Source: Lacticaseibacillus nasuensis JCM 17158
Lineage (GTDB): Bacteria; Bacillota; Bacilli; Lactobacillales; Lactobacillaceae
Length of the DNA: 64,000 nucleotides
NCBI RefSeq assembly: GCF_001434705.1
Contig: NZ_AZDJ01000001.1
Span: forward strand, 1-64,000
Direction of reading: 5' to 3'
The notes beneath the pieces were generated by a model, which saw only the letters and a list, made by a program, of their open reading frames with translations, was not told the DNA's origin and made no database searches. Positions 34,306 to 42,626 of this stretch are shown in pieces. The stretch's first letter is position 1. The number at the start of each line of letters is the position of its first letter. Position numbers and translations under genes: made by a program.

Positions 34306-34677
34306 ATGAAGATTAGTTATGAAAGCAGTGGCCGCGGGCGGTTGACTACCACGGTGTGGCACAACCAAGAGGCTCACGAACTTCACGCCGGCGAATCCGT
34401 CACGCTCAAGGTGCACCGCGGGGATGTGATCACTTGGCGCGTGGGCAAACACACCCGGCGCCACACGTTGAGCTACCAAAGTCCAGAAGCCGAGTTTGTC
34501 ATTCGCGATAACCGTCAGCTGGGGTGGTACCTCGCCGCCTTTGCGGTGCTCGCCGTGGCCGTGGGGTACCTCAAGTGGCTCGACAATACGGGCTTAACGA
34601 TTTTCGTGCTGTTGGCATTGATTGGGTACGAAGTGGTGAACTACTTCATCGGGTGGGTCGCCATCCCGCAACATTAA
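34306..34677 (+). CDS. Small membrane protein of unknown function
   Basis: 123 residues. The first about 65 residues are hydrophilic and beta-rich (KISYESSGRGRLTTTVWHN, ESVTLKVHRGDVITW); two membrane helices follow at about 73-90 and 95-118. RBS GAGGAGGA, and a -10 TATAAT at 34276-34281. I do not recognise a family. Monocistronic and divergent from rlmD. Confidence 0.65.
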   Translation: MKISYESSGRGRLTTTVWHNQEAHELHAGESVTLKVHRGDVITWRVGKHTRRHTLSYQSPEAEFVIRDNRQLGWYLAAFAVLAVAVGYLKWLDNTGLTIFVLLALIGYEVVNYFIGWVAIPQH

Positions 34678-34706
34678 AAAATCGCCGCTAGTAGACTAGC
34701 GGCGAT
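34676..34706 (-). terminator. Terminator of the Mga-like gene
   Basis: ATCGCCGCTAG and CTAGCGGCGAT form a perfect stem; read on the minus strand it ends in a T-run. The stop codon of the Mga-like gene lies inside the stem. Confidence 0.75.
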
Positions 34707-36186
34707 TGTGCCGTTCACAGGCAGTTTGGAGCGCGGTGTACAACCGGAAATAATCGTTGTCGGTGGCCGTGGTTTGCCAATGAATCACCGGGGTGTCCGG
34801 CCGCAATTCGGTTCCTGCGTCTGCGGGGTCGACCAGCGTGGTGATGATGAGGTCAGCTTCGCGGTAATCCGCCGGCGCCACCAGCTTGACGAATTGAATG
34901 CCAGCTAAAAACTGCAACAAATCGCGAATAGCGAAGGTCCCCGGGTCGACGAGCGTGGCGACTTTCAGGCAATGATCGGTGTTCAGCTGCGGATAGCAGC
35001 GCGCCGTGGTCAAAAACAAGCCGGTGGTCATCAACGGGGCCAAATCGTGGAACTCCCCAAGCACGCCCGTGGTTGGTAGCTGCGCAGCATAGGCATTGAT
35101 GCAGCTGGCCAGTGCGCCGTGATCGCTGCCCAACTCGTCGCTGGAGTAAAAATCGACCCGGCGGGAAAAATTGGTGCCGACCACCGCAAAACTATAGGCG
35201 ATCCGGTAGAGGTTGGCGAGCATCCGGTCATTGTTGGCGGGCTCACCGCCAAGGGCTTGTTCGTGCTGATCGAGCCAGGCAACCAAACCCTTGGCATACG
35301 CCACCGGGGCCACCTCAAGCGCGCCGAAGCGGGAGAGTAGCCAGCTGGTGGCCGGGGTAGGCTGTAGGTCAAAGCTCAGGCTATGCAGCTGCATGAAACA
35401 ATAAAACAGCGTTTCGGTTTGCCGGTGCACGTCGCTGAGCTCGTCAGCGGTGAATAACGGTGGCAGCGGGCGCTTCTCGGCCTGTTCCAGATAGCTCAGC
35501 GCTGGAAGCTCCGGCAACAGGTGGCCTTGACGTTGCCGCAGCAATTGACACGCCAAGCGCATGCGATCTTGCATGGCGCTGGCCAAGGGGATGAACCACT
35601 GTTGCCGCACCGCCGGCGTGAGCCGGGCCAGGTGGTCACGCACCGTGGCGTCAAGCGCCGCGGTGAACGGCCAACCATTGCCGCGATAGCCAAGCAGGAA
35701 AAACGTCTCCATGGCGAGGCGAATCTGCACCTCTGCGCCTTCTAAGGCCCAGGTGCTGGTGTTTAACGTGATATGGCAGCTGGCCAAGTACCGCTTGTAG
35801 GCCGCCGCACGTCGGCGCAACGTCGTGATATTATAGTGATGGTCGGCGCAGAACTCATGGACATTCGGCACCGGTGCCGTGAACAGGTAGCGAAAGAGAT
35901 TAAAACTAGGACTTTGGTCGAGCAGGTGTAGGCGGTATTGATCCACGGTGATCGCTTTGGCGATATGCTGAAAGGTGACTTCATTGACCGCCGTTTCCGG
36001 CACGATGCCGAGACTTTGGAGATCCTTCATGATGGCTTGAAAGGCGGCATAGGTTTGGGCATAGCTCAAGCCCACCACTTCGGCCAACCGCGTCACGGTA
36101 AAACTTGAGGTGGAGAGGGCTTTCATCACGCGAAAAACCCGATAATTCGTTAGCATATGCTTGTCGAAGAAATAGGATTCGAACAT
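34696..36186 (-). CDS. Mga-like transcriptional regulator
   Basis: 496 residues. An N-terminal winged-helix (about 10-65, TNYRVFRVMKALSTSSFTVTRLAEVVGLSY), then an HTH_Mga-like domain (about 105-165, EFCADHHYNITTLRRRAAAYKRYLA, ALEGAEVQIRLAMETFFLLGY) and a long helical C-terminus. The overall build matches the regulator at 13676-15244. The ATG at 36186 is 6 bp after GGGGGAGG. Targets unknown; it is flanked by recX and a membrane protein gene with no clear functional link. Confidence 0.7.
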   Translation of the reverse strand: MFESYFFDKHMLTNYRVFRVMKALSTSSFTVTRLAEVVGLSYAQTYAAFQAIMKDLQSLGIVPETAVNEVTFQHIAKAITVDQYRLHLLDQSPSFNLFRYLFTAPVPNVHEFCADHHYNITTLRRRAAAYKRYLASCHITLNTSTWALEGAEVQIRLAMETFFLLGYRGNGWPFTAALDATVRDHLARLTPAVRQQWFIPLASAMQDRMRLACQLLRQRQGHLLPELPALSYLEQAEKRPLPPLFTADELSDVHRQTETLFYCFMQLHSLSFDLQPTPATSWLLSRFGALEVAPVAYAKGLVAWLDQHEQALGGEPANNDRMLANLYRIAYSFAVVGTNFSRRVDFYSSDELGSDHGALASCINAYAAQLPTTGVLGEFHDLAPLMTTGLFLTTARCYPQLNTDHCLKVATLVDPGTFAIRDLLQFLAGIQFVKLVAPADYREADLIITTLVDPADAGTELRPDTPVIHWQTTATDNDYFRLYTALQTACERHNRR

Positions 36187-36261
36187 GAGGCACCTCCCCC
36201 AAAAGTCATTAGTAGTATAACACAGCATCAATTATTGCTTGTCGAAAGGGGTCAGGATAAC

Positions 36262-37056
36262 ATGCCAAAAATTACGGCAATCACCACACAAAAACGACGC
36301 GGGCGCTATAACATTTTTATTGATGGTCATTACGCGTTTCCGGTGAGCGAGCAAAGCCTGATTCAGTTTCGCCTGAGCAAGGGGCAGGAGCTGACCCCGG
36401 CGCTGGAGCAAGCCATCAAGGCCGCCGAGGTCACCGCCAGCGCCAACACCTTGGCGCTGGATTACCTGAGCCACCAGTCGCGCACGGTGCACGAACTGCG
36501 CCAACACCTCGCCGAAGCCGAGCTGCCGCCGGACGCCATCGATGCGGCGGTGACGCGACTGACCGAGCTGCACTACCTCGACGATGCCGCCTATGCCCGC
36601 GCGTATGTGAACGACAACTTGCTGATGGGGGAGCGCGGCCCCAAGGCGGTGATGCAGGTCCTGACGAAAAAAGGCGTGGCCAAGGACATTCAAGCCGACG
36701 TCTTAGCTGCGGTCACCACCGCGCAGTGGGCAGCAGTCGCATTGCGCGTGGCAGCTAAGGCCGCCAAGCACAACCAGCGCCGCGCGTATCACGACGCCGT
36801 GGCCCGCATCAAGCTGGCCGTTTTGCAAAAAGGCTTTAACGCCGATGCCGCAGCCGCCGCGCTGGCCGATTTGGACTTTCAACCTGATCCGGCGGGCGAG
36901 GCCGATCGATTGGCCACCGAGGCGGCCAAGCAGTGGCGCTTGAAGCGTAAATATACCGGTTACGATCGGCGGCAACGCGTGAAGCAGGCGTTGTATCGCA
37001 AGGGTTACGACTTGACGGCCATCGACGCCGCCTTAGCCGAATTGACCGATGACTAA
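36262..37056 (+). CDS. recX: Regulatory protein RecX
   Basis: 264 residues, the long three-repeat-plus form typical of Bacillota. RecX helix repeats are visible (LDYLSHQSRTVHELRQHL, LHYLDDAAYARAYVNDNL, GERGPKAVMQVLTKKGVAKDI, and TGYDRRQRVKQALYRKGYD). It binds RecA and limits its filament growth. Start ATG at 36262. A strong terminator follows. Confidence 0.92.
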   Translation: MPKITAITTQKRRGRYNIFIDGHYAFPVSEQSLIQFRLSKGQELTPALEQAIKAAEVTASANTLALDYLSHQSRTVHELRQHLAEAELPPDAIDAAVTRLTELHYLDDAAYARAYVNDNLLMGERGPKAVMQVLTKKGVAKDIQADVLAAVTTAQWAAVALRVAAKAAKHNQRRAYHDAVARIKLAVLQKGFNADAAAAALADLDFQPDPAGEADRLATEAAKQWRLKRKYTGYDRRQRVKQALYRKGYDLTAIDAALAELTDD

Positions 37057-37083
37057 AACAGGCCCCCGCTGGGCCTGTTTTTT
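37057..37083 (+). terminator. Terminator of recX
   Basis: AACAGGCCC-CCGCT-GGGCCTGTTTTTT. Confidence 0.88.
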
Positions 37084-37126
37084 GGTATACTGAAACAGAA
37101 TACGATTTTGTGAAAGCAGGTTAGAG

Positions 37127-37663
37127 ATGCGGATACCCAAAGAAGGCGATTCGGTCGCCATTCAAAGCTACAAGCATGACGGTAGCCTGCACCGCACCTG
37201 GCGAGACACCATGGTGCTGAAAACCAGCGAAGATGCATTAATCGGTTGTAACGATCACACGTTAGTGACGGAGTCAGATGGCCGGCGGTGGTTGACCCGC
37301 GAGCCGGCGATTATTTATTTTCATCAACATTATTGGTTCAACATCATCGCCATGATTCGAGAAGGCGGCGTGTCGTATTACTGCAACTTGGCGACGCCGT
37401 ATGTTCTCGATCACGAGGCGGTGAAGTACATCGACTATGACCTCGACGTCAAGGTGTTCCCGGATGGGGAAAAGCGCCTGTTAGACGTCGATGAATACGA
37501 GGCCCACCGGCGGCTGTGGCAATATCCCGCGGCGACCGATCGGATTCTCAAGGCGAATGTGCGCGTGTTGGTGGATTGGATCAACCACGGCAAGGGACCA
37601 TTTTCCCAGGCCTACATCGACTTATGGTACAACCGGTACTTGCAACTCGCTCACCGAGTGTAG
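37127..37663 (+). CDS. ntdP: Nucleoside tri-/diphosphate phosphatase, DUF402 family
   Basis: 178 residues, the standard length. It matches NtdP/YgaC-type DUF402 proteins from its start ([23 protein letters not shown]) through [32 protein letters not shown] to [16 protein letters not shown]; the acidic Asp/Glu residues there bind metal. The family hydrolyses nucleoside tri- and diphosphates. Monocistronic with its own terminator. Confidence 0.88.
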   Translation: MRIPKEGDSVAIQSYKHDGSLHRTWRDTMVLKTSEDALIGCNDHTLVTESDGRRWLTREPAIIYFHQHYWFNIIAMIREGGVSYYCNLATPYVLDHEAVKYIDYDLDVKVFPDGEKRLLDVDEYEAHRRLWQYPAATDRILKANVRVLVDWINHGKGPFSQAYIDLWYNRYLQLAHRV

Positions 37664-37665
37664 GC

Positions 37666-37695
37666 AACAGGCTGCGGCGTGCCGCAGCCTGTTTT
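37666..37695 (+). terminator. Terminator of ntdP
   Basis: AACAGGCTGCGGC (37666-37678) and GCCGCAGCCTGTT (37681-37693), then T-rich. Confidence 0.85.
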
Positions 37696-37711
37696 GATTG
37701 GAGGAGGAACC

Positions 37712-38218
37712 ATGACAGAATTAATTCAAACACCGGCGGCTAGTTTTGCCGGCAAGGTCTTTACCACCGAGGACCTCGACGAACTGAATACCTTTGCCCA
37801 GTGTTGGCGAGATTTTGAAGCCGCGGGGTATTGGCCACAGCTCGATGCCCTCACCGATACGCCGAACCGCAGCTACCTGTTGGTGTTTTCGCCTTACGGT
37901 GCGTTTCAGTACTGGGTGGGGGCGTTGCTGCCGGCCATGGCGCAGGTGCCGGCGGGTTTGACCAATTTCAAGTTACCGGCTGCCACGGTGGCCAGCACCA
38001 GCGAAAAGACCAACCGCTTGTTGGCGGATATGCCGGTGGAAGTCAGTTACATGAAGGGCATGGCGGAACTGGAAAGTGCCGGCTTCCCGTTGCCGGAGCA
38101 TATCGGGCAAACGGATTGGCCGTATTACGTCGAGTCGTTTGCGGTGAATTCGGCGACGATTACGCACCGGCTGTATGTCAATCCGGATCAGTTGGAAGGG
38201 TATGACGAGTATGACTAA
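37712..38218 (+). CDS. Hypothetical protein, possibly GyrI-like
   Basis: 168 residues, soluble. The ATG at 37712 follows GGAGGAGG. The middle (SYLLVFSPYGAFQYWVGALLPAM, VEVSYMKGMAELESAGFPLPEH) is vaguely like GyrI-type effector-binding domains, but no diagnostic motif is seen. It overlaps the acetyltransferase gene by 8 bases, so the two form an operon and translation is probably coupled. Function unknown. Confidence 0.65.
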   Translation: MTELIQTPAASFAGKVFTTEDLDELNTFAQCWRDFEAAGYWPQLDALTDTPNRSYLLVFSPYGAFQYWVGALLPAMAQVPAGLTNFKLPAATVASTSEKTNRLLADMPVEVSYMKGMAELESAGFPLPEHIGQTDWPYYVESFAVNSATITHRLYVNPDQLEGYDEYD

Positions 38219-38828
38219 TGAAGAACGCATGAAATCTGGGGAGCTGTACATTGCCAGCAAGGGCGACTTGCCCGCCAAGCAACGGCGCGCCAGACTGTTG
38301 ATGGAAAAATATAACCGCACCAGCATCACCGATTTGACCGGGCGGCGGGAACTCTTGCAGCAGCTCTTCGGTGCGGTGGGTGAGCATGTGTATATCGAGC
38401 CTCGCTTGGCGGTGGACTACGGCGAAAACATTCGCGTCGGCGACCGGTTCTATGCCAATTACGACCCGATCATGTTAGATGTCGCCCCGATTACCATCGG
38501 CGCAGACGTCATGTTTGGCCCGCGGGTCAGTTTGCTGACGCCGGGGCACCCGCTTGATGCGGCAGTGCGCGTGGCGGGCTACGAATACGCCAAGCCAATC
38601 ACCATCGGCGACCGAGTGTGGATTGGTGGCGAGGTCACGGTGCTTGGCGGCGTCACCATTGGCGATAACACTGTTGTCGGCGCCGGCGCCGTGGTGACCA
38701 AGGATCTGCCGGCGAACGTCGTGGCAGTCGGTAATCCGGCCCGCGTCTTACGGCCATTGGGGCCTGAGGATGCCGCTACCTGGCAAGCGCAACGTGCCGC
38801 GTATGACGCCGAATTTGCGCAACAATAA
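38211..38828 (+). CDS. Sugar O-acetyltransferase, maltose/galactoside acetyltransferase family
   Basis: 205 residues. Mac-type N-terminus (NEERMKSGELYIA) and hexapeptide beta-helix ending in GAGAVVTKDLPANVVAVGNPARVL. Active-site histidine probably lies in LLTPGHPLD. It is a paralogue of the enzyme at 8193-8852. I chose ATG 38211 (about 10 bp after GGAAGGG) over ATG 38202. The partner gene just upstream is of unknown function. Confidence 0.85.
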   Translation: MTNEERMKSGELYIASKGDLPAKQRRARLLMEKYNRTSITDLTGRRELLQQLFGAVGEHVYIEPRLAVDYGENIRVGDRFYANYDPIMLDVAPITIGADVMFGPRVSLLTPGHPLDAAVRVAGYEYAKPITIGDRVWIGGEVTVLGGVTIGDNTVVGAGAVVTKDLPANVVAVGNPARVLRPLGPEDAATWQAQRAAYDAEFAQQ

Positions 38829-38839
38829 CCAACTGATCC

Positions 38840-38873
38840 GCGTCGATTCCTGTAAGGAGTCGGCGCTTTTTTG
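38840..38873 (+). terminator. Terminator of the acetyltransferase operon
   Basis: GCGTCGATTCC pairs with GGAGTCGGCGC (two G-T pairs), followed by TTTTTT. Confidence 0.75.
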
Positions 38874-38915
38874 ATCGTGCGGTTAACTTGATATTAATGA
38901 ACAATATTAGAATAT

Positions 38916-38945
38916 TTGTATCACGGCTTGGGAGGTTGCTATACT
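38916..38945 (+). promoter_or_regulatory. Promoter of the glutamate-cysteine ligase gene
   Basis: -35 TTGTAT (38916-38921), 18-bp spacer, extended -10 TGCTATACT ending at 38945. Confidence 0.6.
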
Positions 38946-38987
38946 CAAATTAGCAACTGCTTGATGCAGGCGAAGGGAGTGAGCGTC

Positions 38988-40172
38988 ATGAAAGAGCCGT
39001 GTTCGACCACGCCGACCGTTGACCAAGTCATCCTCGGCATCGAGGTGGAAAAACTGCGCGTCGATCGCCAAGGCGCCGTTAGCCAGCAGCCGTATCCCAC
39101 GGATCTGACCCCGGCGGTGCGCGACTATGTCGACCGCGAATACTTCGAGGCGCAGGTGGAGTTCACCTTGCCGCCGACCGCTGATGTGGTCGCCAATCTG
39201 GCCACCGGGACTCAGATTATCGGCGAAGTGGCACGTCAGCTGGCACCGGCGGAGTGGTTGTGGCCGTATAGTTGCCCACCGCCGTTGGCTGCGCCGCCGA
39301 CGCTGGCCCAGATTTCACGCGTGCCCGAGGCGACCTATCCCTACCGGCGCACCTTGAGTGGCTGGTACGACATGCGCCGCTTGATGAATAACGGCGTGCA
39401 CATCAACGTGAGTTTTGCCGCCTCGGCGGTGGCCAAGCTAGTTGCGCAGTCGCCACTGAGTGATGCCAACGCGCTGTACATGCACGTGGCGCAACAATTC
39501 ATGCGCTACCAGTGGGTGTTCGTGTATTTGTTTGGGGCCACGCCAGCGAGTTTTGCCGGTTACGCGCCAGGCGCCGACCTGCCGGTACCGGTGCGCAGTG
39601 TGCGCAGTGGACAAGCGGGGTTCCCAACGAGCATTACTGGAGACTATCGCAGTCTTGAACATTACGTGAGCCGGCTTGAATCGGCGCTGGCCTCTGGGGA
39701 ACTCCTGCGGGCGAGCCAATACTACGAACCGGTGCGGCTGAAGGGCCTGCGCGGCAAGGCACCGCAACAACTGCGGGCGGGAATCTCTCACCTGGAGTTG
39801 CGGGCGTTTGATCTAAATCCCACCACCAGCACAGGCGTGACGGCGGATCAGCTACGCCTGATTCAGGTGATGGCAATGTATTTTGCTCAGCAGCCACCGT
39901 TAGCAGCCGACCAGGTTGCTACAGTGCTAGCGCAAAGCCGCCGGCAAAGCGAGCAGGTGGCCCATGAGGATCCGCGCACGCCGTCTTGTTGTGCTGCGGC
40001 TGGGCGTCGCTTGTTGACTCACCTTGAAGCATACGCCGAGCGGCAAGGCTTACCCTTGGCCTATCAGAAAAGTCTCCAGAGCTTTTTGCAGGAGTTTCAA
40101 GACCCGCGGCGAACGTTGGTGTATCGGGTGTGGACCCAACAGTTGCAGCCGGCGCTTACGGTACAGGCCTAA
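38988..40172 (+). CDS. gshA: Glutamate-cysteine ligase
   Basis: 394 residues. The family start LGIEVEKLRVD, the segment FEAQVEFTLPPTADV, and EWLWPYSCPPPL match the gamma-glutamylcysteine synthetase domain of the GshAB (GshF) type; LMNNGVHINVSF and GISHLELRAFDLNP follow. It makes gamma-glutamylcysteine from Glu and Cys with ATP. There is no C-terminal ATP-grasp glutathione synthetase domain and no gshB nearby, so the product may be gamma-Glu-Cys itself. Start ATG 38988 after AAGGGAG. Confidence 0.8.
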   Translation: MKEPCSTTPTVDQVILGIEVEKLRVDRQGAVSQQPYPTDLTPAVRDYVDREYFEAQVEFTLPPTADVVANLATGTQIIGEVARQLAPAEWLWPYSCPPPLAAPPTLAQISRVPEATYPYRRTLSGWYDMRRLMNNGVHINVSFAASAVAKLVAQSPLSDANALYMHVAQQFMRYQWVFVYLFGATPASFAGYAPGADLPVPVRSVRSGQAGFPTSITGDYRSLEHYVSRLESALASGELLRASQYYEPVRLKGLRGKAPQQLRAGISHLELRAFDLNPTTSTGVTADQLRLIQVMAMYFAQQPPLAADQVATVLAQSRRQSEQVAHEDPRTPSCCAAAGRRLLTHLEAYAERQGLPLAYQKSLQSFLQEFQDPRRTLVYRVWTQQLQPALTVQA

Positions 40173-40178
40173 CTAAAA

Positions 40179-40228
40179 AAATCGGCGCCGTAGCTCACCT
40201 TGAGGGGTGAGCCGCGGCGCCGTTTTTA
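40179..40228. terminator. Bidirectional terminator
   Basis: CGGCGCCG and CGGCGCCG pair around an inner GCTCACC/GGTGAGC stem, with an A-run before and a T-run after. It serves both converging genes. Confidence 0.88.
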
Positions 40229-40729
40229 CTTGCCTTGACGTAATTCTGGGTTGACCAATTTTGGATTCACAATGGACATGGTTTCAAAATCGAGATACGC
40301 ACCAATCATGATGGAGATAAACATCACGGCTAGGCACCAGCCAAACGGGGTACCGATCAACATTCGGTAGCCGAAGTAATCCGGCCAAATGAAGCGCACC
40401 AGGTTCGTGCTGCCTACCGCAACGCCAAAGTCGAGCAGCAGGTTCAGCGTGATTTTCAGCGGCCGGGCCGAGGCCAACATGAAGAAGCGCACGGCGAGGT
40501 GAATCAGCGGTACGTAAGTGTACTTGCCCAAGATCCGCAGCGGGCGCTCCACGGGGATCTTGGCGAAATACAAAATCACCGCGCCGACGCCGGCACCAAT
40601 CAACGTTCGCCACACGCTACTAGCGTGAAGCACCAAGGCGTTATACGCGATACCAATCATGAATTGCGCGGCAAGGTAGGGAATAACAAAGAAGAAAAAG
40701 AAAATGACGCTGGCTTTGCGGTCACTCAT
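40226..40729 (-). CDS. Multi-pass membrane protein of unknown function
   Basis: 167 residues with about four to five hydrophobic helices (IFFFFFVIPYLAAQFMIGIAY, TLIGAGVGAVILYFA, and others). AGGAGG precedes the ATG. I do not recognise the family and see no catalytic motif. Monocistronic, divergent from the serine dehydratase genes. Confidence 0.65.
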   Translation of the reverse strand: MSDRKASVIFFFFFVIPYLAAQFMIGIAYNALVLHASSVWRTLIGAGVGAVILYFAKIPVERPLRILGKYTYVPLIHLAVRFFMLASARPLKITLNLLLDFGVAVGSTNLVRFIWPDYFGYRMLIGTPFGWCLAVMFISIMIGAYLDFETMSIVNPKLVNPELRQGK

Positions 40730-40832
40730 AGGGCGCCTCCTGACGTTCTTTATCCATTATACCTGCGTGCCGTGGAAAATGGTGAGATTTCGTGGCGAAA
40801 ATTGACGACGTGAGGCAACCTGACAGGATGAC

Positions 40833-40861
40833 TTGACCTCGTTGGCCTCCCGTGCTTTGAT
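40833..40861 (+). promoter_or_regulatory. Promoter of sdaAB-sdaAA
   Basis: -35 TTGACC (40833-40838), 17-bp spacer, -10 TTTGAT (40856-40861). Confidence 0.55.
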
Positions 40862-40888
40862 GGAAGAAAGAACAATGCGGAGGCTGAA

Positions 40889-41557
40889 ATGGCAGAAGAA
40901 GTTCGCTTTCATAGCGTGTTTGATATCATCGGGCCGGTGATGGTGGGGCCCAGTAGCTCGCACACCGCCGGCGCCGCGCGCATCGGCAAGGTCGTACGCA
41001 GCATTTTCGGCGAGGAGCCGGAGACGGTCACGATTCACCTGTATGAGTCCTTTGCCAAAACCTACCGCGGGCACGGCACCGATGTCGCGTTGGTGGCAGG
41101 CCTGCTGGGCATGTCGCCGGCCGACCCGCAACTGCCGGATTCGTTGAAGATTGCCTATGACCGTGGCATTAAGGTGGCCTTCGTGCCGGAAAGCACGCAA
41201 GTCGACCACCCCAACACGGCGAAAATCGTGCTGACCAAAGGCGACCGCACGCTGACGGTGACGGGCGTGTCGATTGGCGGCGGCAACATCCAAATCTCTG
41301 AAATCAACGGCCTGAAGATTTCGCTGCAAATGGGGACGCCGACATTTATCACGGTGCACCGCGACGTGCCGGGGATGATTGCCAAGGCCACGGACATCAT
41401 GGCCGCGGCTCACGTCAATATCGGCACCATGACCGTGACCCGCACCGCCAAGGGTGAAAAGGCGATTATGATTCTTGAAGTTGACGAGCGGCACCCGGAG
41501 CTCAAGGCGCAGTTGCAGGCGATTCCCGATGTAGAAAGCGTGACTTATTTTGACTGA
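40889..41557 (+). CDS. sdaAB: L-serine dehydratase, iron-sulfur-dependent, beta subunit
   Basis: 222 residues. The N-terminal SDH beta domain has FDIIGPVMVGPSSSHTAGAARIG; a C-terminal ACT domain (about 148-220, FITVHRDVPGMIAKATDIMA) probably senses serine. With the alpha subunit it deaminates serine to pyruvate and ammonia. It overlaps no gene but ends 4 bp before the alpha ATG. Confidence 0.94.
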   Translation: MAEEVRFHSVFDIIGPVMVGPSSSHTAGAARIGKVVRSIFGEEPETVTIHLYESFAKTYRGHGTDVALVAGLLGMSPADPQLPDSLKIAYDRGIKVAFVPESTQVDHPNTAKIVLTKGDRTLTVTGVSIGGGNIQISEINGLKISLQMGTPTFITVHRDVPGMIAKATDIMAAAHVNIGTMTVTRTAKGEKAIMILEVDERHPELKAQLQAIPDVESVTYFD

Positions 41558-41561
41558 ACCC

Positions 41562-42437
41562 ATGTTTCACACTGTTGCCGAATTGGTGACGCAAGCCGCG
41601 GCTTACCCCAACGTAGCCGAGCTGATGGTGGCGCAAGAAATGGCTAACACCGGCCGGACTCGCGAGCAGATTCGCGACTTGATGGGCCGCAACCTCGACG
41701 TCATGGTGGCGGCCGTTCACCAAGGGATTCAAGGCGTGACCTCGGTGACCGGCTTAACTGGCGGTGACGCCAAGCGCCTGGATGCGTATTTGGCCGCTGG
41801 CGATACGCTATGTGATCCTACCGTGCTCGAAGCCGTGCGCAACGCCGTGGCGGTCAACGAGGTCAACGCCAAAATGGGCCTGATTTGTGCGACCCCAACT
41901 GCGGGGAGTGCGGGGGTGCTCGCCGGCACGTTAGTCGCGGTGCGCGAACGCCTCGGGTTGACCCGCGAGCAGCAAGTCGATTATCTGTTTACGGCGGGCG
42001 CATTCGGCTTGGTGATTGCTAATCACGCCGGCATTGCCGGGGCGGAAGGCGGCTGCCAAGCCGAGGTCGGTTCGGCCAGTGCGATGGCCGCGGCGGCCTT
42101 AGTGGCGGCAAAAGGCGGCACGCCGGACCAATCCGCGCAAGCCGTTGCCATCACCATTGCCAACATGCTGGGCTTGATTTGCGACCCGGTGGCCGGCCTC
42201 GTCGAGATTCCGTGCATCAAGCGCAATGCCCTCGGTGCCTCTCAGGCGCTGGTGTCCGCGGACATGGCCTTGGCTGGTGTGCGTAGCGTGATTCCGCCTG
42301 ACGAGGTCATCGACACCATGGGCCGTGTCGGCCGCCAGTTGCCAGCCATGTTTCGGGAAACCGCGGAAGGCGGATTAGCGCAGTCGCCCACCGGCCGCAA
42401 GCTGATGGCGCAAGTCTTCGGCGAGCCAACTGAATAA
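41562..42437 (+). CDS. sdaAA: L-serine dehydratase, iron-sulfur-dependent, alpha subunit
   Basis: 291 residues. Cysteines that could hold the [4Fe-4S] cluster are seen in LICATPTAGSAG, EGGCQAEVGSA and LICDPVAGLVEIPCIKRNA. The ATG at 41562 gives the usual family start (FHTVAELVTQA). No clear ribosome binding site precedes it, so translation probably depends on coupling to the beta gene; a TTG at 41550 inside that gene is an alternative. Confidence 0.93.
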   Translation: MFHTVAELVTQAAAYPNVAELMVAQEMANTGRTREQIRDLMGRNLDVMVAAVHQGIQGVTSVTGLTGGDAKRLDAYLAAGDTLCDPTVLEAVRNAVAVNEVNAKMGLICATPTAGSAGVLAGTLVAVRERLGLTREQQVDYLFTAGAFGLVIANHAGIAGAEGGCQAEVGSASAMAAAALVAAKGGTPDQSAQAVAITIANMLGLICDPVAGLVEIPCIKRNALGASQALVSADMALAGVRSVIPPDEVIDTMGRVGRQLPAMFRETAEGGLAQSPTGRKLMAQVFGEPTE

Positions 42438-42445
42438 ACGATTTT

Positions 42446-42475
42446 CGCCTTGGTGGTCACGCCAAGGCGTTTTGT
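42446..42475 (+). terminator. Terminator of sdaAA
   Basis: CGCCTTGG (42446-42453) and CCAAGGCG (42462-42469), followed by TTTTG. Confidence 0.75.
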
Positions 42476-42547
42476 TTGCGTAAAAATTGTGCACCAATTC
42501 TTCAATGTGTTGACTGTCAGATGCTGGCCCCGCGCTTAAGATGACCT

Positions 42548-42561
42548 AGAAAGCGTTTTCC
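42548..42561 (+). promoter_or_regulatory. Candidate cre site (CcpA operator)
   Basis: AGAAAGCGTTTTCC fits the cre consensus at 12 of 14 positions and lies 66 bp before the transporter start, where CcpA would repress it. Confidence 0.45.
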
Positions 42562-42626
42562 CATTAGCAATTCATTATCGGCTCGACCCAGCGCAGGTCG
42601 CAGCCCGGTGCAGGAGGAAAGGAATC

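Noticed and set aside
42510-42542. Sigma-A promoter TTGACT with TAAGAT for the POT-like gene
   Set aside because: The spacer would be 21 bp, too long; no better pair was found.
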